DNA from: Amaricoccus macauensis
GTDB lineage: Bacteria > Pseudomonadota > Alphaproteobacteria > Rhodobacterales > Rhodobacteraceae
DNA length: 64,000 bases
NCBI RefSeq assembly: GCF_014201905.1
Contig: NZ_JACHFM010000002.1
Span: forward strand, 868,001 to 932,000
Direction of reading: 5' to 3'
Of the stretch, positions 9,190 to 17,600 are shown in pieces (positions within the stretch are counted from its first letter, which is position 1; each line of letters begins with the position of its first letter). The notes beneath the pieces are model-generated. The model searched no databases, was not told the origin of the DNA, and saw nothing but the letters and a program-made list of their open reading frames with translations. The translations under genes and the position numbers were made by a program.

Positions 9190-10233
9190 ATGGACGACCT
9201 GCAATTCGGCAAGCGCAACAAGCGCGGCGACTGGACGCCGAACGAGCCCGTCGCCCTCGCGCCGCTCTTCCGCCTGCCCTTCAGCCTGCGCGCGTTCTTC
9301 GCCTGGCTGCCGCACTACTTCCTGCCGTGGAACCTGCTCTTCGCCGCCTCCGCGGTTGCCTACTGGGCGTGGATCATCCCGCCCGTCGAGACCATGCGCA
9401 CCCTTGGCTGGGGCTGGCCGCTCTATCTCTACGCGGTGAACGCGCTGGCGACGTTCCTCTTCTATGGCGCATTCGAGCTCAACCTCTACGTTCTGAAGCG
9501 GCAGGACCGGCGCTTCAAATACAACGGCCGCTTCCCTGCCGAGCAGAAGAACAAGGCCTTCTGGTTCGAGCGCCAGAACCTCGACAACATCCTGCGCACC
9601 TTCCTCTCGGGCGTCACGATCTGGACCGCCTGCGAAGTCCTCGTGCTCTGGGCATTCGCGAACGGGTATGCCCCGTGGCTCGCCTTCGCCGACCACCCGG
9701 TCTGGCTCGCCTGCCTCGCGCTGGCGGTGCCGGTGATCCACGAGTTCCACTTCTTCTGCATCCACCGGCTGATCCACACGCCGTTCCTCTACAGGTGGGT
9801 GCATTCGGTGCACCACAACTCGGTCAACCCCTCGCCCTGGTCGTCGCTCTCCATGCACCCGGTCGAACATCTGCTCTACTTCGGAACGGTCTTCTACCAC
9901 CTGATCCTCCCGTCAAACCCGGTGCTTGCACTCTATCAGCTGCACTACGCGAGCTTCGGTGCGATCCCCGGCCATGTCGGCTTCGACAAGGTCGAGGTGG
10001 GCGAGGACCATGCGATCGACAGCCACGCCTACGCCCACTACCTCCACCACAAGTACTTCGAGGTGAACTACGGCGATGCGCTGATCCCGCTCGATAAGTG
10101 GTTTGGCACCTGGCACGACGGCTCGCCCGAGGGCGAGGCGCGGATGAACGACCGCTACCGCCGCCGCAAGGCAAGGCTCGCCGCCGCAGCAGCCGAGAAG
10201 GCACGCCGCACCGGCACCGCCGCAAACCCCTGA
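9190..10233 (+). CDS. Sterol desaturase / fatty acid hydroxylase superfamily protein
   Basis: Integral-membrane di-iron oxygenase of 347 residues. The histidine boxes that bind the two irons are visible: HEFHFFCIH at 184-192, HSVHH at 205-209 and HYLHH at 283-287. Four or five hydrophobic segments lie before and between them. A good ribosome site (GGGGGAG) precedes the ATG. The next gene, 39 bp on, is a Rieske ferredoxin that could hand it electrons. The tail is lysine/arginine and alanine rich. The substrate is not evident; the sugar-binding protein and LacI regulator nearby suggest a small polar substrate rather than a membrane lipid, which is inference. Confidence 0.87.
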   Translation: MDDLQFGKRNKRGDWTPNEPVALAPLFRLPFSLRAFFAWLPHYFLPWNLLFAASAVAYWAWIIPPVETMRTLGWGWPLYLYAVNALATFLFYGAFELNLYVLKRQDRRFKYNGRFPAEQKNKAFWFERQNLDNILRTFLSGVTIWTACEVLVLWAFANGYAPWLAFADHPVWLACLALAVPVIHEFHFFCIHRLIHTPFLYRWVHSVHHNSVNPSPWSSLSMHPVEHLLYFGTVFYHLILPSNPVLALYQLHYASFGAIPGHVGFDKVEVGEDHAIDSHAYAHYLHHKYFEVNYGDALIPLDKWFGTWHDGSPEGEARMNDRYRRRKARLAAAAAEKARRTGTAANP

Positions 10234-10272
10234 CACGCAATCCCCGACCCCGACACCCGAGGACGCCCCGCC

Positions 10273-10599
10273 ATGCCCACAGCCGCCGCGACCTGGATCA
10301 CCGCCTGCCGCCTCGACGACATCGAGCAGGAAGGCGCGCTCCGCTTCGACCACGAAGCCCGCACCTTCGCGATCTACCGCGGCCCCGACGACAGCGTCTG
10401 GTGCACCGACGGGCTCTGCACCCACGAGGCGGTCCACCTCGCCGACGGCCTCGTCATGGACTACGAGATCGAATGCCCGAAGCACTCGGGCGCCTTCGAC
10501 TACCGCACCGGTGAGGCCATGCGCCTGCCGGCCTGCCGCAACCTCCGCACCTACCGCGCCGAGGTGGTGGACGGCGACGTCCGCGTCGCCGTCGCCTGA
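10273..10599 (+). CDS. Rieske [2Fe-2S] ferredoxin, MocE type
   Basis: A 108-residue soluble Rieske protein. The cluster ligands are C49-x-H51 (CTH) and C68-x-x-H71 (CPKH). It resembles MocE, the ferredoxin of rhizopine catabolism, and other oxygenase ferredoxins such as BphF. It sits directly after a di-iron hydroxylase and probably feeds it electrons; no ferredoxin reductase is in this cluster. The start codon at 10273 follows the hydroxylase stop by 39 bp, so the two are likely co-transcribed. Confidence 0.88.
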   Translation: MPTAAATWITACRLDDIEQEGALRFDHEARTFAIYRGPDDSVWCTDGLCTHEAVHLADGLVMDYEIECPKHSGAFDYRTGEAMRLPACRNLRTYRAEVVDGDVRVAVA

Positions 10600-10673
10600 A
10601 GCTCCCCGCGCTTTCCCGCGCCCCTCAAGGCCGCTCGAACGGCCATGTCCCGACCCCAGGAGCAAACCCCAGG

Positions 10674-11612
10674 ATGCGCCTCGCCCTTTGCGCCACCGGC
10701 CTCGCCGCGCTTCTCGCAACCACCGCCAGCGCCGAGACCGTCGGCATCTCGATGCAGAGCTTTGACGACAACTTCCAGACCCTGCTGCGCAACGGTCTCA
10801 CCGCCCACGCGGCCGACCTCGGCGTCGACATCCAGGTCGAGGACAGCCAGCGCGACGTCGGCCGCCAGCTCAGTCAGGTGAACAACTTCATCGCCTCGGG
10901 GGTCGATGCCATGGTCATCACCCTCGCCGACACCGCCGCCGCGCCGGCGATCACCGCCGCCGCGGAGGCCGCCGGAATCCCGCTCGTCTACCTGAACCTT
11001 CAGCCCGAGAACGTCGCGACCCTGCCCGATGACGAGGCCTACGTCGGCTCGAAGGAGACCGAAGCCGGGATGCTCGGCGCCACCGAGGCCTGCCGGGAAC
11101 TGAAGGCCGCGGGCAAGACCGAGGCGCGCGCCTATATCATGATGGGAGATCTCGCCCACACCGCCGCGCTCCAGCGCACCCAGGCGGTGAAGGACGTGCT
11201 CGCCTCGCCGGACTGCAGCTTCATCGCGGTGAACGACGAACAGTCCGCCGGCTGGCTGCGCACCACCGCGCTCGACCTGATGACCAACTGGCTGACCACG
11301 GGCGATGCATTCGACGTGGTCTTCGCCAACAACGACGAGATGGCGATCGGCGCGACGCAGGCGATGAAGTCGGCCGGCGTCGACATGAAGGACGTGATCG
11401 TCGTGGGCGTTGACGCCACCCAGGACGGCCTCGCCGCCATGCAGGCCGGCGATCTCGACATCACCGTCTTCCAGAACGCAGGCGCACAGGCCGCCGGCGC
11501 CCTTGATGCCGCGCTCGCCCTCAGGAAAGGCGAGACGGTCGACCGCATCGTCTACGTGCCCTTCGAGCTCGTCACCCCCGACAAGCTCGACGCCTACAGC
11601 GCCCAGAACTGA
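10674..11612 (+). CDS. Sugar ABC transporter substrate-binding protein (orphan)
   Basis: Periplasmic binding protein of 312 residues with a cleaved signal peptide (about residues 1-20, ending ATTASA). The mature part has the two-lobed ribose/galactose/rhizopine-binding fold (Peripla_BP_4): the repeated pattern of VDAMVITLADTAAAPAI and FDVVFANNDEMAIGATQAM is typical of pentose and inositol binders. No ATPase or permease follows: a terminator and a convergent permease gene come next. It may work with a transporter encoded elsewhere or as a chemoreceptor partner. MocB of the rhizopine system belongs to this family. Confidence 0.87.
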   Translation: MRLALCATGLAALLATTASAETVGISMQSFDDNFQTLLRNGLTAHAADLGVDIQVEDSQRDVGRQLSQVNNFIASGVDAMVITLADTAAAPAITAAAEAAGIPLVYLNLQPENVATLPDDEAYVGSKETEAGMLGATEACRELKAAGKTEARAYIMMGDLAHTAALQRTQAVKDVLASPDCSFIAVNDEQSAGWLRTTALDLMTNWLTTGDAFDVVFANNDEMAIGATQAMKSAGVDMKDVIVVGVDATQDGLAAMQAGDLDITVFQNAGAQAAGALDAALALRKGETVDRIVYVPFELVTPDKLDAYSAQN

Positions 11613-11652
11613 GCGCCTCACGGAACATCGCATTGAGCGTCACCCGGGACGC

Positions 11653-11690
11653 GAAAGAGCCGGCGCAGGAGATCCCGCGCCGGCCCTTTC
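11653..11690. terminator. Bidirectional terminator hairpin
   Basis: A 14-bp stem with one mismatch (11653-11666 with 11677-11690; core GCCGGCGC/GCGCCGGC) and a 10-nt loop is followed on the plus strand by CTTTTGT and flanked on the minus strand by an AAAG complement. It separates the convergent binding-protein and permease genes. Confidence 0.8.
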
Positions 11691-11713
11691 CTTTTGTCCC
11701 TGTGTCCCGGAGA

Positions 11714-13120
11714 TCAGACGAACGCGAGATCGTCGCTCTTCTTCGACAGGCGGTAGCCGATCGCGAGAATTGCGAACCAGATCGGCGCGACGAAGAGCGC
11801 GATCCGGGTGCCGGAGTCGAAGCCGAGGAAGACGACGACCATGAGCAGGAAGGCGAGCACCGCCCAGTTGGTGAACGGCGCACCCGGCATGCGGAAGGAC
11901 ACCGGCTCGGCTTCACCACGGGCCACGGCCCGGCGATATCCGATGTGGGCGAGCATGATCATGCCCCAGGTCCAGATCGTGCCGACCAGCGCCACCGAGG
12001 TCACGTAGACGAAGACCTGCTCGGGGATGAAGTAGTTCAGCACCACGCCGAAGAGCATGACGATGACCGACGCGGTGATGCCGTTGGCGGGAACCTGGCT
12101 CTTGCTCACCTTGCCGAAGGCCTTCGGCGCCTGGCCGAAGTGGGCGAGGGTGTAGAGCATCCGCCCGGTGGAGAAGATGCCGGAGTTGCACGACGACGCC
12201 GCGGCGGTGATGACGACGAAGTTGATGACGAGCGCGGCAGCGGGCAGACCCATGCGGTCGAAGACCATGACGAACGGGCTTTCGCCGGCGGAGAACTCGG
12301 TCCACGGCACAAGCATCATCACGACGAGCAGCGCACCGATGTAGAAGACGAGGATACGCCAGACGACCGCGTTGGTGGCCTTGGGCAGCGACTTCGCCGG
12401 ATCCTCGACCTCGCCCGCCGTCACACCCAGAAGCTCAACGCCCTGGAAGGCGAACATCACCATCTGGAGCGCCAGCACCACGCCGAGCACGCCCGTCGGG
12501 AACATGCCGCCATGTGCCCAGAGGTTCGAGACCGACGCGACTTCCGCATGTTCGCCCGTGCCGAAGATCAGGAAGAGCGGGCCAGCGACGAGGAGGCCGA
12601 TGATCGCCACGATCTTGATGAGCGCGAACCAGAACTCCATCTCGCCGAAGACCTTCACGGCGATGAGGTTGGCCGCGTAGAGGACCGCGAGCGTCACCAG
12701 CGCCGGGATCCACTGTGGCACATCGGGGAACCAGTAGTTCGTATAGATACCGACGGCGGTGATTTCCGCCATGCCGGTCACGACCCACATGAACCAGTAG
12801 GACCAGCCAGTGGCGAAACCAGCGAACGGCGAGACGTACTCTTCGGCATAGGTCGCGAAACAGCCCGCGACCGGGCGATGGAGCATCAGCTCGCCGAGGG
12901 CGCGCATGATGAAAAAGATCACCACGCCGGCAATGGCGTAGGCGAAGATGAGCCCCGGCCCGGCGAAGGCAATCGCCCGGCCCGAGCCGAGGAAGAGCCC
13001 CACGCCAATCGCGCCGCCGAGCGCGATGAGCTGCACGTGGCGGTCTTTCAGTCCACGGTGGAAGTCCACCGCTTCCTGGCTTTGTTCAGCGTCAATAGCT
13101 GCCGCATCATGCGATCGCAT
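11714..13120 (-). CDS. Amino acid permease, APC family (CycA-like)
   Basis: Inner-membrane amino acid:proton symporter of 468 residues with 12 predicted helices. The family signature is near the start: RHVQLIALGGAIGVGLFLGSG, and later FAFQGVELLGVTAGEVEDP. This is the subgroup holding CycA (D-alanine, D-serine, glycine), AroP and GabP. It is the last gene of the leftward dadA-ridA-permease operon, so D-alanine and related D-amino acids or glycine are the likely cargo. The 75-bp gap to ridA holds a strong 11-bp hairpin that could set the relative level of the permease message. Confidence 0.87.
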   Translation of the reverse strand: MRSHDAAAIDAEQSQEAVDFHRGLKDRHVQLIALGGAIGVGLFLGSGRAIAFAGPGLIFAYAIAGVVIFFIMRALGELMLHRPVAGCFATYAEEYVSPFAGFATGWSYWFMWVVTGMAEITAVGIYTNYWFPDVPQWIPALVTLAVLYAANLIAVKVFGEMEFWFALIKIVAIIGLLVAGPLFLIFGTGEHAEVASVSNLWAHGGMFPTGVLGVVLALQMVMFAFQGVELLGVTAGEVEDPAKSLPKATNAVVWRILVFYIGALLVVMMLVPWTEFSAGESPFVMVFDRMGLPAAALVINFVVITAAASSCNSGIFSTGRMLYTLAHFGQAPKAFGKVSKSQVPANGITASVIVMLFGVVLNYFIPEQVFVYVTSVALVGTIWTWGMIMLAHIGYRRAVARGEAEPVSFRMPGAPFTNWAVLAFLLMVVVFLGFDSGTRIALFVAPIWFAILAIGYRLSKKSDDLAFV

Positions 13121-13161
13121 GTCGGGTATTCCTCCGGTCTGTTATTTGGGGGGACTGCTGG

Positions 13162-13187
13162 GGACCGCCCGCTGCGGCGGGCGGTCC
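13162..13187 (-). promoter_or_regulatory. Intercistronic hairpin between ridA and the permease
   Basis: A perfect 11-bp stem (13162-13172 with 13177-13187, arm GGACCGCCCGC) with a tetraloop TGCG. It lies inside an operon and is not followed by a T-run, so mRNA stabilisation or partial termination is more likely than a full stop. Confidence 0.55.
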
Positions 13188-13195
13188 GAGGGTGG

Positions 13196-13567
13196 TCAGC
13201 CGAGGCTGACCACCAGCTCGATCTCGACGCTGGCGCCGCGCGGCAGCGCCGCGACCTGGACAGTGGAGCGCGCCGGCTTGTGGCTGCCGAAGCGCTTCTC
13301 GTAGATGGCGTTGAGCTTGGCGAAATCGCCAAGGTCGGTGACGAAGACCACGGCCTTCACCACCTTGTCGAAGCTCGCCCCGGCTTCCTTCAGCACGGCG
13401 GCCAGATTGTCGAAGACCTGCTCGGTCTGCGCCTCGATCCCTTCGGGCATCGAGCCGTCGAGCGTCAGCGGGATCTGCCCCGAGGTGAAAAGCAGCTCCC
13501 CCACCTGCACGGCGTGGCAGTACGGCCCGATGGCTGCCGGGGCGCCGGCGGTGTTGATCGTCTTCAT
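13196..13567 (-). CDS. ridA: RidA family imine/enamine deaminase
   Basis: A 123-residue trimeric RidA (YjgF/YER057c/UK114) protein that hydrolyses reactive enamines and imines released by PLP enzymes and amino acid oxidases. The catalytic arginine lies in KPARSTVQV near residue 100 and the substrate pocket residues in GPYCHAV and LFTSGQIPL are present. Its ATG overlaps the dadA stop by 4 bp, so it is translationally coupled to the oxidase whose imine product (from D-amino acids) it would clear. The protein may be a RidA subfamily paralogue rather than the housekeeping copy. Confidence 0.9.
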   Translation of the reverse strand: MKTINTAGAPAAIGPYCHAVQVGELLFTSGQIPLTLDGSMPEGIEAQTEQVFDNLAAVLKEAGASFDKVVKAVVFVTDLGDFAKLNAIYEKRFGSHKPARSTVQVAALPRGASVEIELVVSLG

Positions 13568-14862
13568 GCAGTCACTTCCTTCTTCGGAGAGGCAAGGGTC
13601 TTGGCGGCCTCGGTGTAGCGTTCGAGTCCCAGGGGCCGCGCGTCAATTGCGGGAACCTGGCCGGAGACGAGATCGGCGAGCACGCGGCCCGAACCACACG
13701 ACATGGTCCAGCCGAGCGTGCCGTGGCCGGTGTTGAGCCAGAGGTTGGAAAACTTCGCCCGGCCGATCACCGGCGGCCCGTCCGGCGTCATCGGCCGGTG
13801 GCCGGCCCAGAACGAGCCGGTCCTGGCATCGCCGCCCGTGCCATAGAAATCCGTCACCACGTGCTCGAGGGTCTCGCGCCGGTTGGTGTGGAGCGTCTGC
13901 GAGTAGCCGTCGAGTTCGGCCATGCCACCCACCCGGATCCGGTCGCCCAGCCGGGTGATCGCGACCTTGTGGTACTCGTCCATCACCGTCGACTCCGGCG
14001 CGCCGGCGGGATCGGTGATCGGCACGGTCAGCGAATAGCCCTTCACCGGATAGACCGGCAGCTTGATGCCGAGCGGCCGCAGCAGGAGCGGCGAATAGCT
14101 CCCCAACGCGACGACGTAGGCATCGCCCGTCACCAGCCCCTGATCCGTCGCGACGCCTGCGATCGCGTCGCCATTCGTCACGAGCCCGGTGATGTTGACC
14201 CCGTAGCGGAATTCCACCCCCTTCGCGACGGCGAGATCGCGCAGCGCGTTGGTGAACTTGAAGCAGTCGCCGGTCTCGTCCCCCGGCAGCCGCAGGCCGC
14301 CGACGAACTTCTCGCGCACCAGCCCAAGCGCCGGCTCGACCGCAACGCAGCCATCGACGTCGAGCACCTCATGCGGCACGCCGAGATCGGCGAGCACGTG
14401 CACGTCCTTGGCCGAACCATCGAGCAGCTTCTGGGTGCGGAACACCTGCAACGTGCCCTGCATCCGCTCGTCGTAGGAGATACCCGTCTCGGCGCGCAGC
14501 TCCTTCAGCATGTCGCGGCTGTACTCCGCGATCGGCACCATCCGGCTCTTGTTCACCTCATACGCGGCGGCGTTGCAGTTCTTCAGCATCGCGAGCGCGA
14601 ACCGCCAGAACGCCGGGTCAGTGCTCGGCCGGATGAACAGCGGGCTGTGCCGCATGAACATCCACTTCACCGCCTTCATCGGGATCCCCGGCGCCGCCCA
14701 CGGCGAGGCGTAACCCGGCGACACCTCGCCGGCATTCGCGAAGCTCGTCTCGAGTGCCGGCCCCTCCTGGCGGTCGAGCACCACAACCTCATGACCGGCG
14801 GCAGCAAGGTACCAGGCACTGGTGGTGCCGATAACGCCGCTGCCGAGGATGACGATCTTCAT
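13564..14862 (-). CDS. dadA: D-amino acid dehydrogenase DadA
   Basis: FAD-dependent oxidase of 432 residues that deaminates D-amino acids, mainly D-alanine, to keto acids and passes electrons to the quinone pool. The dinucleotide motif GSGVIG is residues 7-12; [23 protein letters not shown] is the DadA signature, and [15 protein letters not shown] near the C-terminus closes the FAD site. First gene of the leftward operon with ridA and a permease. A consensus sigma-54 promoter lies at 14965-14980, giving a leader of about 90 nt, with activator boxes farther upstream. Confidence 0.93.
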   Translation of the reverse strand: MKIVILGSGVIGTTSAWYLAAAGHEVVVLDRQEGPALETSFANAGEVSPGYASPWAAPGIPMKAVKWMFMRHSPLFIRPSTDPAFWRFALAMLKNCNAAAYEVNKSRMVPIAEYSRDMLKELRAETGISYDERMQGTLQVFRTQKLLDGSAKDVHVLADLGVPHEVLDVDGCVAVEPALGLVREKFVGGLRLPGDETGDCFKFTNALRDLAVAKGVEFRYGVNITGLVTNGDAIAGVATDQGLVTGDAYVVALGSYSPLLLRPLGIKLPVYPVKGYSLTVPITDPAGAPESTVMDEYHKVAITRLGDRIRVGGMAELDGYSQTLHTNRRETLEHVVTDFYGTGGDARTGSFWAGHRPMTPDGPPVIGRAKFSNLWLNTGHGTLGWTMSCGSGRVLADLVSGQVPAIDARPLGLERYTEAAKTLASPKKEVTA

Positions 14863-14964
14863 GCAATGAGCCTTTCGATCTCGATGCCGGCCATGATCGG
14901 CCGGAGTGGCGGTGTTTCCCGGAGGCCCCGAATTGGACTGGTCCGGCAGTTCTACACTACGTTA

Positions 14965-14980
14965 AGCAATAAACGTGCCA
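14965..14980 (-). promoter_or_regulatory. Sigma-54 promoter of the dadA operon
   Basis: Read on the minus strand, bases 14980 to 14965 are TGGCACG-TTTA-TTGCT, an exact match to the -24/-12 consensus TGGCACG-N4-TTGC(A/T). The expected transcription start is near 14954, about 92 nt before the dadA ATG at 14862. Confidence 0.88.
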
Positions 14981-14995
14981 ATCAGAGTGCGCCCT

Positions 14996-15008
14996 CAAGC
15001 CATTGATT
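14996..15008 (-). promoter_or_regulatory. IHF consensus site
   Basis: The minus strand reads AATCAATGGCTTG, an exact fit to WATCAANNNNTTR. It lies between the sigma-54 promoter and the upstream activator boxes, where IHF bends DNA in classic sigma-54 systems. Confidence 0.65.
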
Positions 15009-15091
15009 TTGCACATGGCAAGGATGCATCCGCTGCAAGGCTCCTGTAAAGAATTCTTGACGCTGAATCTGCGTGCACGAAAAGGACGAGC

Positions 15092-15120
15092 TTGACCAAT
15101 GGGTTGCTCGTCTGTAATGT
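15092..15120 (+). promoter_or_regulatory. Sigma-70 promoter of the TyrR-like gene
   Basis: TTGACC at 15092-15097 and TAATGT at 15115-15120 are spaced by 17 bp. The -10 element overlaps the first TyrR-type box, so the regulator probably represses its own gene. Confidence 0.65.
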
Positions 15121-15149
15121 TTTCATTACACTGTATTGGAAGCGTTACA
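15113..15149. promoter_or_regulatory. Two tandem TyrR-type boxes
   Basis: Box 1 (15113-15130) is TGTAAT-N6-ATTACA, a perfect palindrome; box 2 (15132-15149) is TGTATT-N6-GTTACA. Both keep the TGTA-N10-TACA core of E. coli TyrR boxes. Their centres are 19 bp apart and about 165-185 bp upstream of the predicted dadA start, a normal enhancer distance. A weaker match, TGTAAA-N6-TTGACG, is at 15045-15062. Confidence 0.75.
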
Positions 15150-15152
15150 CCC

Positions 15153-16670
15153 ATGCGCATCGAGATCGCTTTCAGTGACCGCGTCGGCATCGCCTCTGAA
15201 ATTCTGACGGTGCTCGCCCACCACAGTCTCGACGCGGTCGAGGTCGAGGTCAATCCGCCGCACATCTATATCGATTCACCCGACCTCACCGATCTCGGGC
15301 CCCTGCTCCCGGAGCTCGAACAGGTGCAGGGCGTGCAGGCCATCCGGCCCGTCGACCTGCTGCCGGGCGCGCGCCGCAGGCTCTATCTCGACGCGCTGCT
15401 CGATGCCTTCGCCGACCCGGTGCTCGCGATCGACGCCAAGGGGCGAATGCTCGTCGCCAATGCCGCCGCCTCGGCTCTCGCGCCGGGTGCCGACCTCGCG
15501 ACCATCCTCGACGACCCCGCCGTCGCCCGCGATCTGCTCGACAGCGGCTTTCGCGCCCCGCCGCGCGAGGCCATCGTGCGCGGCGAGCCGTATCTCATCG
15601 AGGCCCGCCCGCTCGGTGACGGTGCCGGCGGCATGGTCCACCTGCACGCGCCGCAACGCCTCGGCGAGCGGATGAACGCGCTGCAACACCTGGGCGATGT
15701 CGGCTTTGACGGCCTGCTCGGCGCGGCACCGCCCATGCGGGCGCTGAAGCAGCGCGCCGCGCGCGTTGCCTCCGTCGACGGACCATTGCTCGTCCTCGGC
15801 GAGACCGGCACCGGCAAGGAACTGCTCGCCCACGCCTGCCACCGGGCAAGCCCGCGCGCCGAGAAGCCGTTCCTCGCGCTGAACTGCGCCGCGCTGCCCG
15901 AAAGCCTCGCCGAGAGTGAGCTCTTCGGCTACGCCGGCGGCGCGTTCTCCGGGGCCCGGCGCGACGGCAAGCCGGGGCTGCTGGAGCTCGCCGATCGCGG
16001 CACGGTGTTTCTCGACGAAATCGGCGAGATGTCGCTCTATCTCCAGGCCAAGCTCCTGCGGTTCCTGAACGACGGCAGCTTTCGCCGCGTCGGCTCCGAA
16101 CGCGAAACCCGCGTCGACGTGCGGATCATCTCGGCCACGCACCGCGACCTGCCGGCGATGATCGCCAAGGGTGATTTTCGCGAAGACCTCTACTATCGCC
16201 TGAACGTGCTGACGCTGGAAATCCCGCCACTGCGCGAGCGGGGCGACGACGTGATCCTGCTCGCGCGGCACTTCTGCACCCGCGCCGCGGCCCAGACCGG
16301 CAGCCCGGCCTGCCGCCTCTCGGCCTCCGCCGAGATCGCCCTCGCCGCGAACCCGTGGCCCGGCAACGTCCGGCAACTGGAGAACGCGATCTTTCGCGCG
16401 GTGACCCTCGCGGACCACACGACGCTCGCGTCCTCCGATCTCGAACTCGCCGGGGCGAGCACGACGACCGCCCCGGCCGACACCACGGCCGCCAGCCCGC
16501 CGGAAGGCACAAGCTGGGCCGAGGCCGTCGCGATCTTCGAGCGCGGCTTCCTCGAACGGCTCTATCCGCAATTCCCGTCGAGCCGGAAGCTCGCGGCCCG
16601 GCTCGGCACCTCACACACCACGATCGCGAACAAACTCAGGGAACACGGCATCCCGGGCGGACGCCCCTAA
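15153..16670 (+). CDS. TyrR-like sigma-54-type activator with ACT domain
   Basis: A 505-residue regulator. An N-terminal ACT domain (about 1-75, MRIEIAFSDRVGIASEIL) binds amino acids; a PAS-like region follows (about 75-180); then an AAA+ domain with Walker A GETGTGKE at 216-223, the sigma-54 contact loop GAFSGA at 263-268 (consensus GAFTGA) and a Walker B VFLDEIGEM. The C-terminal TyrR-type helix-turn-helix is about 468-502 (SRKLAARLGTSHTTIANKL). The ATG at 15153 lies directly after two TyrR boxes; an in-frame ATG at 15099 would lie inside the promoter. Divergent from the dadA operon, which it very likely activates in response to an amino acid. TyrR itself works with sigma-70, whereas this homologue keeps a near-intact sigma-54 loop. 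Confidence 0.9.
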   Translation: MRIEIAFSDRVGIASEILTVLAHHSLDAVEVEVNPPHIYIDSPDLTDLGPLLPELEQVQGVQAIRPVDLLPGARRRLYLDALLDAFADPVLAIDAKGRMLVANAAASALAPGADLATILDDPAVARDLLDSGFRAPPREAIVRGEPYLIEARPLGDGAGGMVHLHAPQRLGERMNALQHLGDVGFDGLLGAAPPMRALKQRAARVASVDGPLLVLGETGTGKELLAHACHRASPRAEKPFLALNCAALPESLAESELFGYAGGAFSGARRDGKPGLLELADRGTVFLDEIGEMSLYLQAKLLRFLNDGSFRRVGSERETRVDVRIISATHRDLPAMIAKGDFREDLYYRLNVLTLEIPPLRERGDDVILLARHFCTRAAAQTGSPACRLSASAEIALAANPWPGNVRQLENAIFRAVTLADHTTLASSDLELAGASTTTAPADTTAASPPEGTSWAEAVAIFERGFLERLYPQFPSSRKLAARLGTSHTTIANKLREHGIPGGRP

Positions 16671-17491
16671 GCCGCGCCCTCGCCGAGCGGCGTATAGACG
16701 AACCGGCCGCCCGCATCGCGCACCACGCCGATGCCGGGGAATTCGAGATGCGCCCCCGCCACGTGGCAGCCAGGCCGGCTGGCCCGGCGCAGCATCACGA
16801 GCCGGATCGCCCGCGCCTCCGCCTGATCGGCGTCGAGCTCCCAGCTCAGGTCCGGCCGTGCGAACTGGACCGCGGGCACGTGGACGATGTCACCCCAGAC
16901 GAGGAGCGTCTCGCCGGCACTTTCCACCTCGAAGGCGCTGTGCCCCACCTCATGCCCCCGCGCCGCGACGGCCCTCACGCCCGGTCCGATGTCCGCTCCA
17001 TCAGCGAACGGCTCCCGGCGGGCGCGAAACCGCGCCAGTCGCTCGCAAGCATCGAAGCGCGCGAGTTCCGCGTCCGGCACCAGCAGCCGTTCGAGGCGCG
17101 GGAAAGCATCGGCCCCGCCCGGCGCCACCAGCCCGTGGACGTGATCCTCGTGGGTGTGGGTGAGCGCAACGGTCGCGATTGCCTCCCGCACCACCCCGGC
17201 TGCATCGAGCGAGGCGAGAAGCCCGCCCATCGTCGGCTCCCAGGCGTCCGACGCACCGGTGTCGATCAGGATGTGCCGACCCTGATTGACGATGAGGAAC
17301 GCATTGACCGAAAGCCGCAAACGGCCATTCACGAGGCAGACCTCTTCCGGCAGATCAGGCCCGAAGGGCTGACCATCCGGCTTGCGCAGGCGTCCGGCCG
17401 GCAAATCCACGTAGCCGTCGTGAAGCGCGATCACCGTCACGTCACCCAGCGCATACCGCGCGAAGCCGGCACCCGAAGCGAGCTGCCGCAT
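16667..17491 (-). CDS. MBL-fold metallo-hydrolase
   Basis: A 274-residue protein of the metallo-beta-lactamase fold. The zinc-binding HxHxDH motif is H112-T-H114-E-D116-H117 (THTHEDHVHG), preceded by LIDTGASD near 75-82 and followed by later ligand histidines in RGHEVGHSAF. The start at 17491 is chosen because a perfect AGGAGG lies seven bases upstream; longer in-frame starts lack it. Its stop overlaps the stop of the TyrR-like gene by 4 bp on the opposite strand. Members include lactonases and esterases; the substrate is unknown. Confidence 0.85.
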   Translation of the reverse strand: MRQLASGAGFARYALGDVTVIALHDGYVDLPAGRLRKPDGQPFGPDLPEEVCLVNGRLRLSVNAFLIVNQGRHILIDTGASDAWEPTMGGLLASLDAAGVVREAIATVALTHTHEDHVHGLVAPGGADAFPRLERLLVPDAELARFDACERLARFRARREPFADGADIGPGVRAVAARGHEVGHSAFEVESAGETLLVWGDIVHVPAVQFARPDLSWELDADQAEARAIRLVMLRRASRPGCHVAGAHLEFPGIGVVRDAGGRFVYTPLGEGAA

Positions 17492-17600
17492 GTCGCCACC
17501 TCCTGAATTCCCCGCCGCAATTCCCCGCCGCCGGCCATTCACGTGTAGGGCGCTGCGGCCCGGCGTCGGGGTTCAGGATACCACGGCGGAGAGGCCCGCG

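Noticed and set aside
11633-13618. A 661-codon open frame on the plus strand
   Set aside because: It is antisense to the amino acid permease and ridA and rich in His/Asp/Arg, a usual artefact of GC-rich codon bias.
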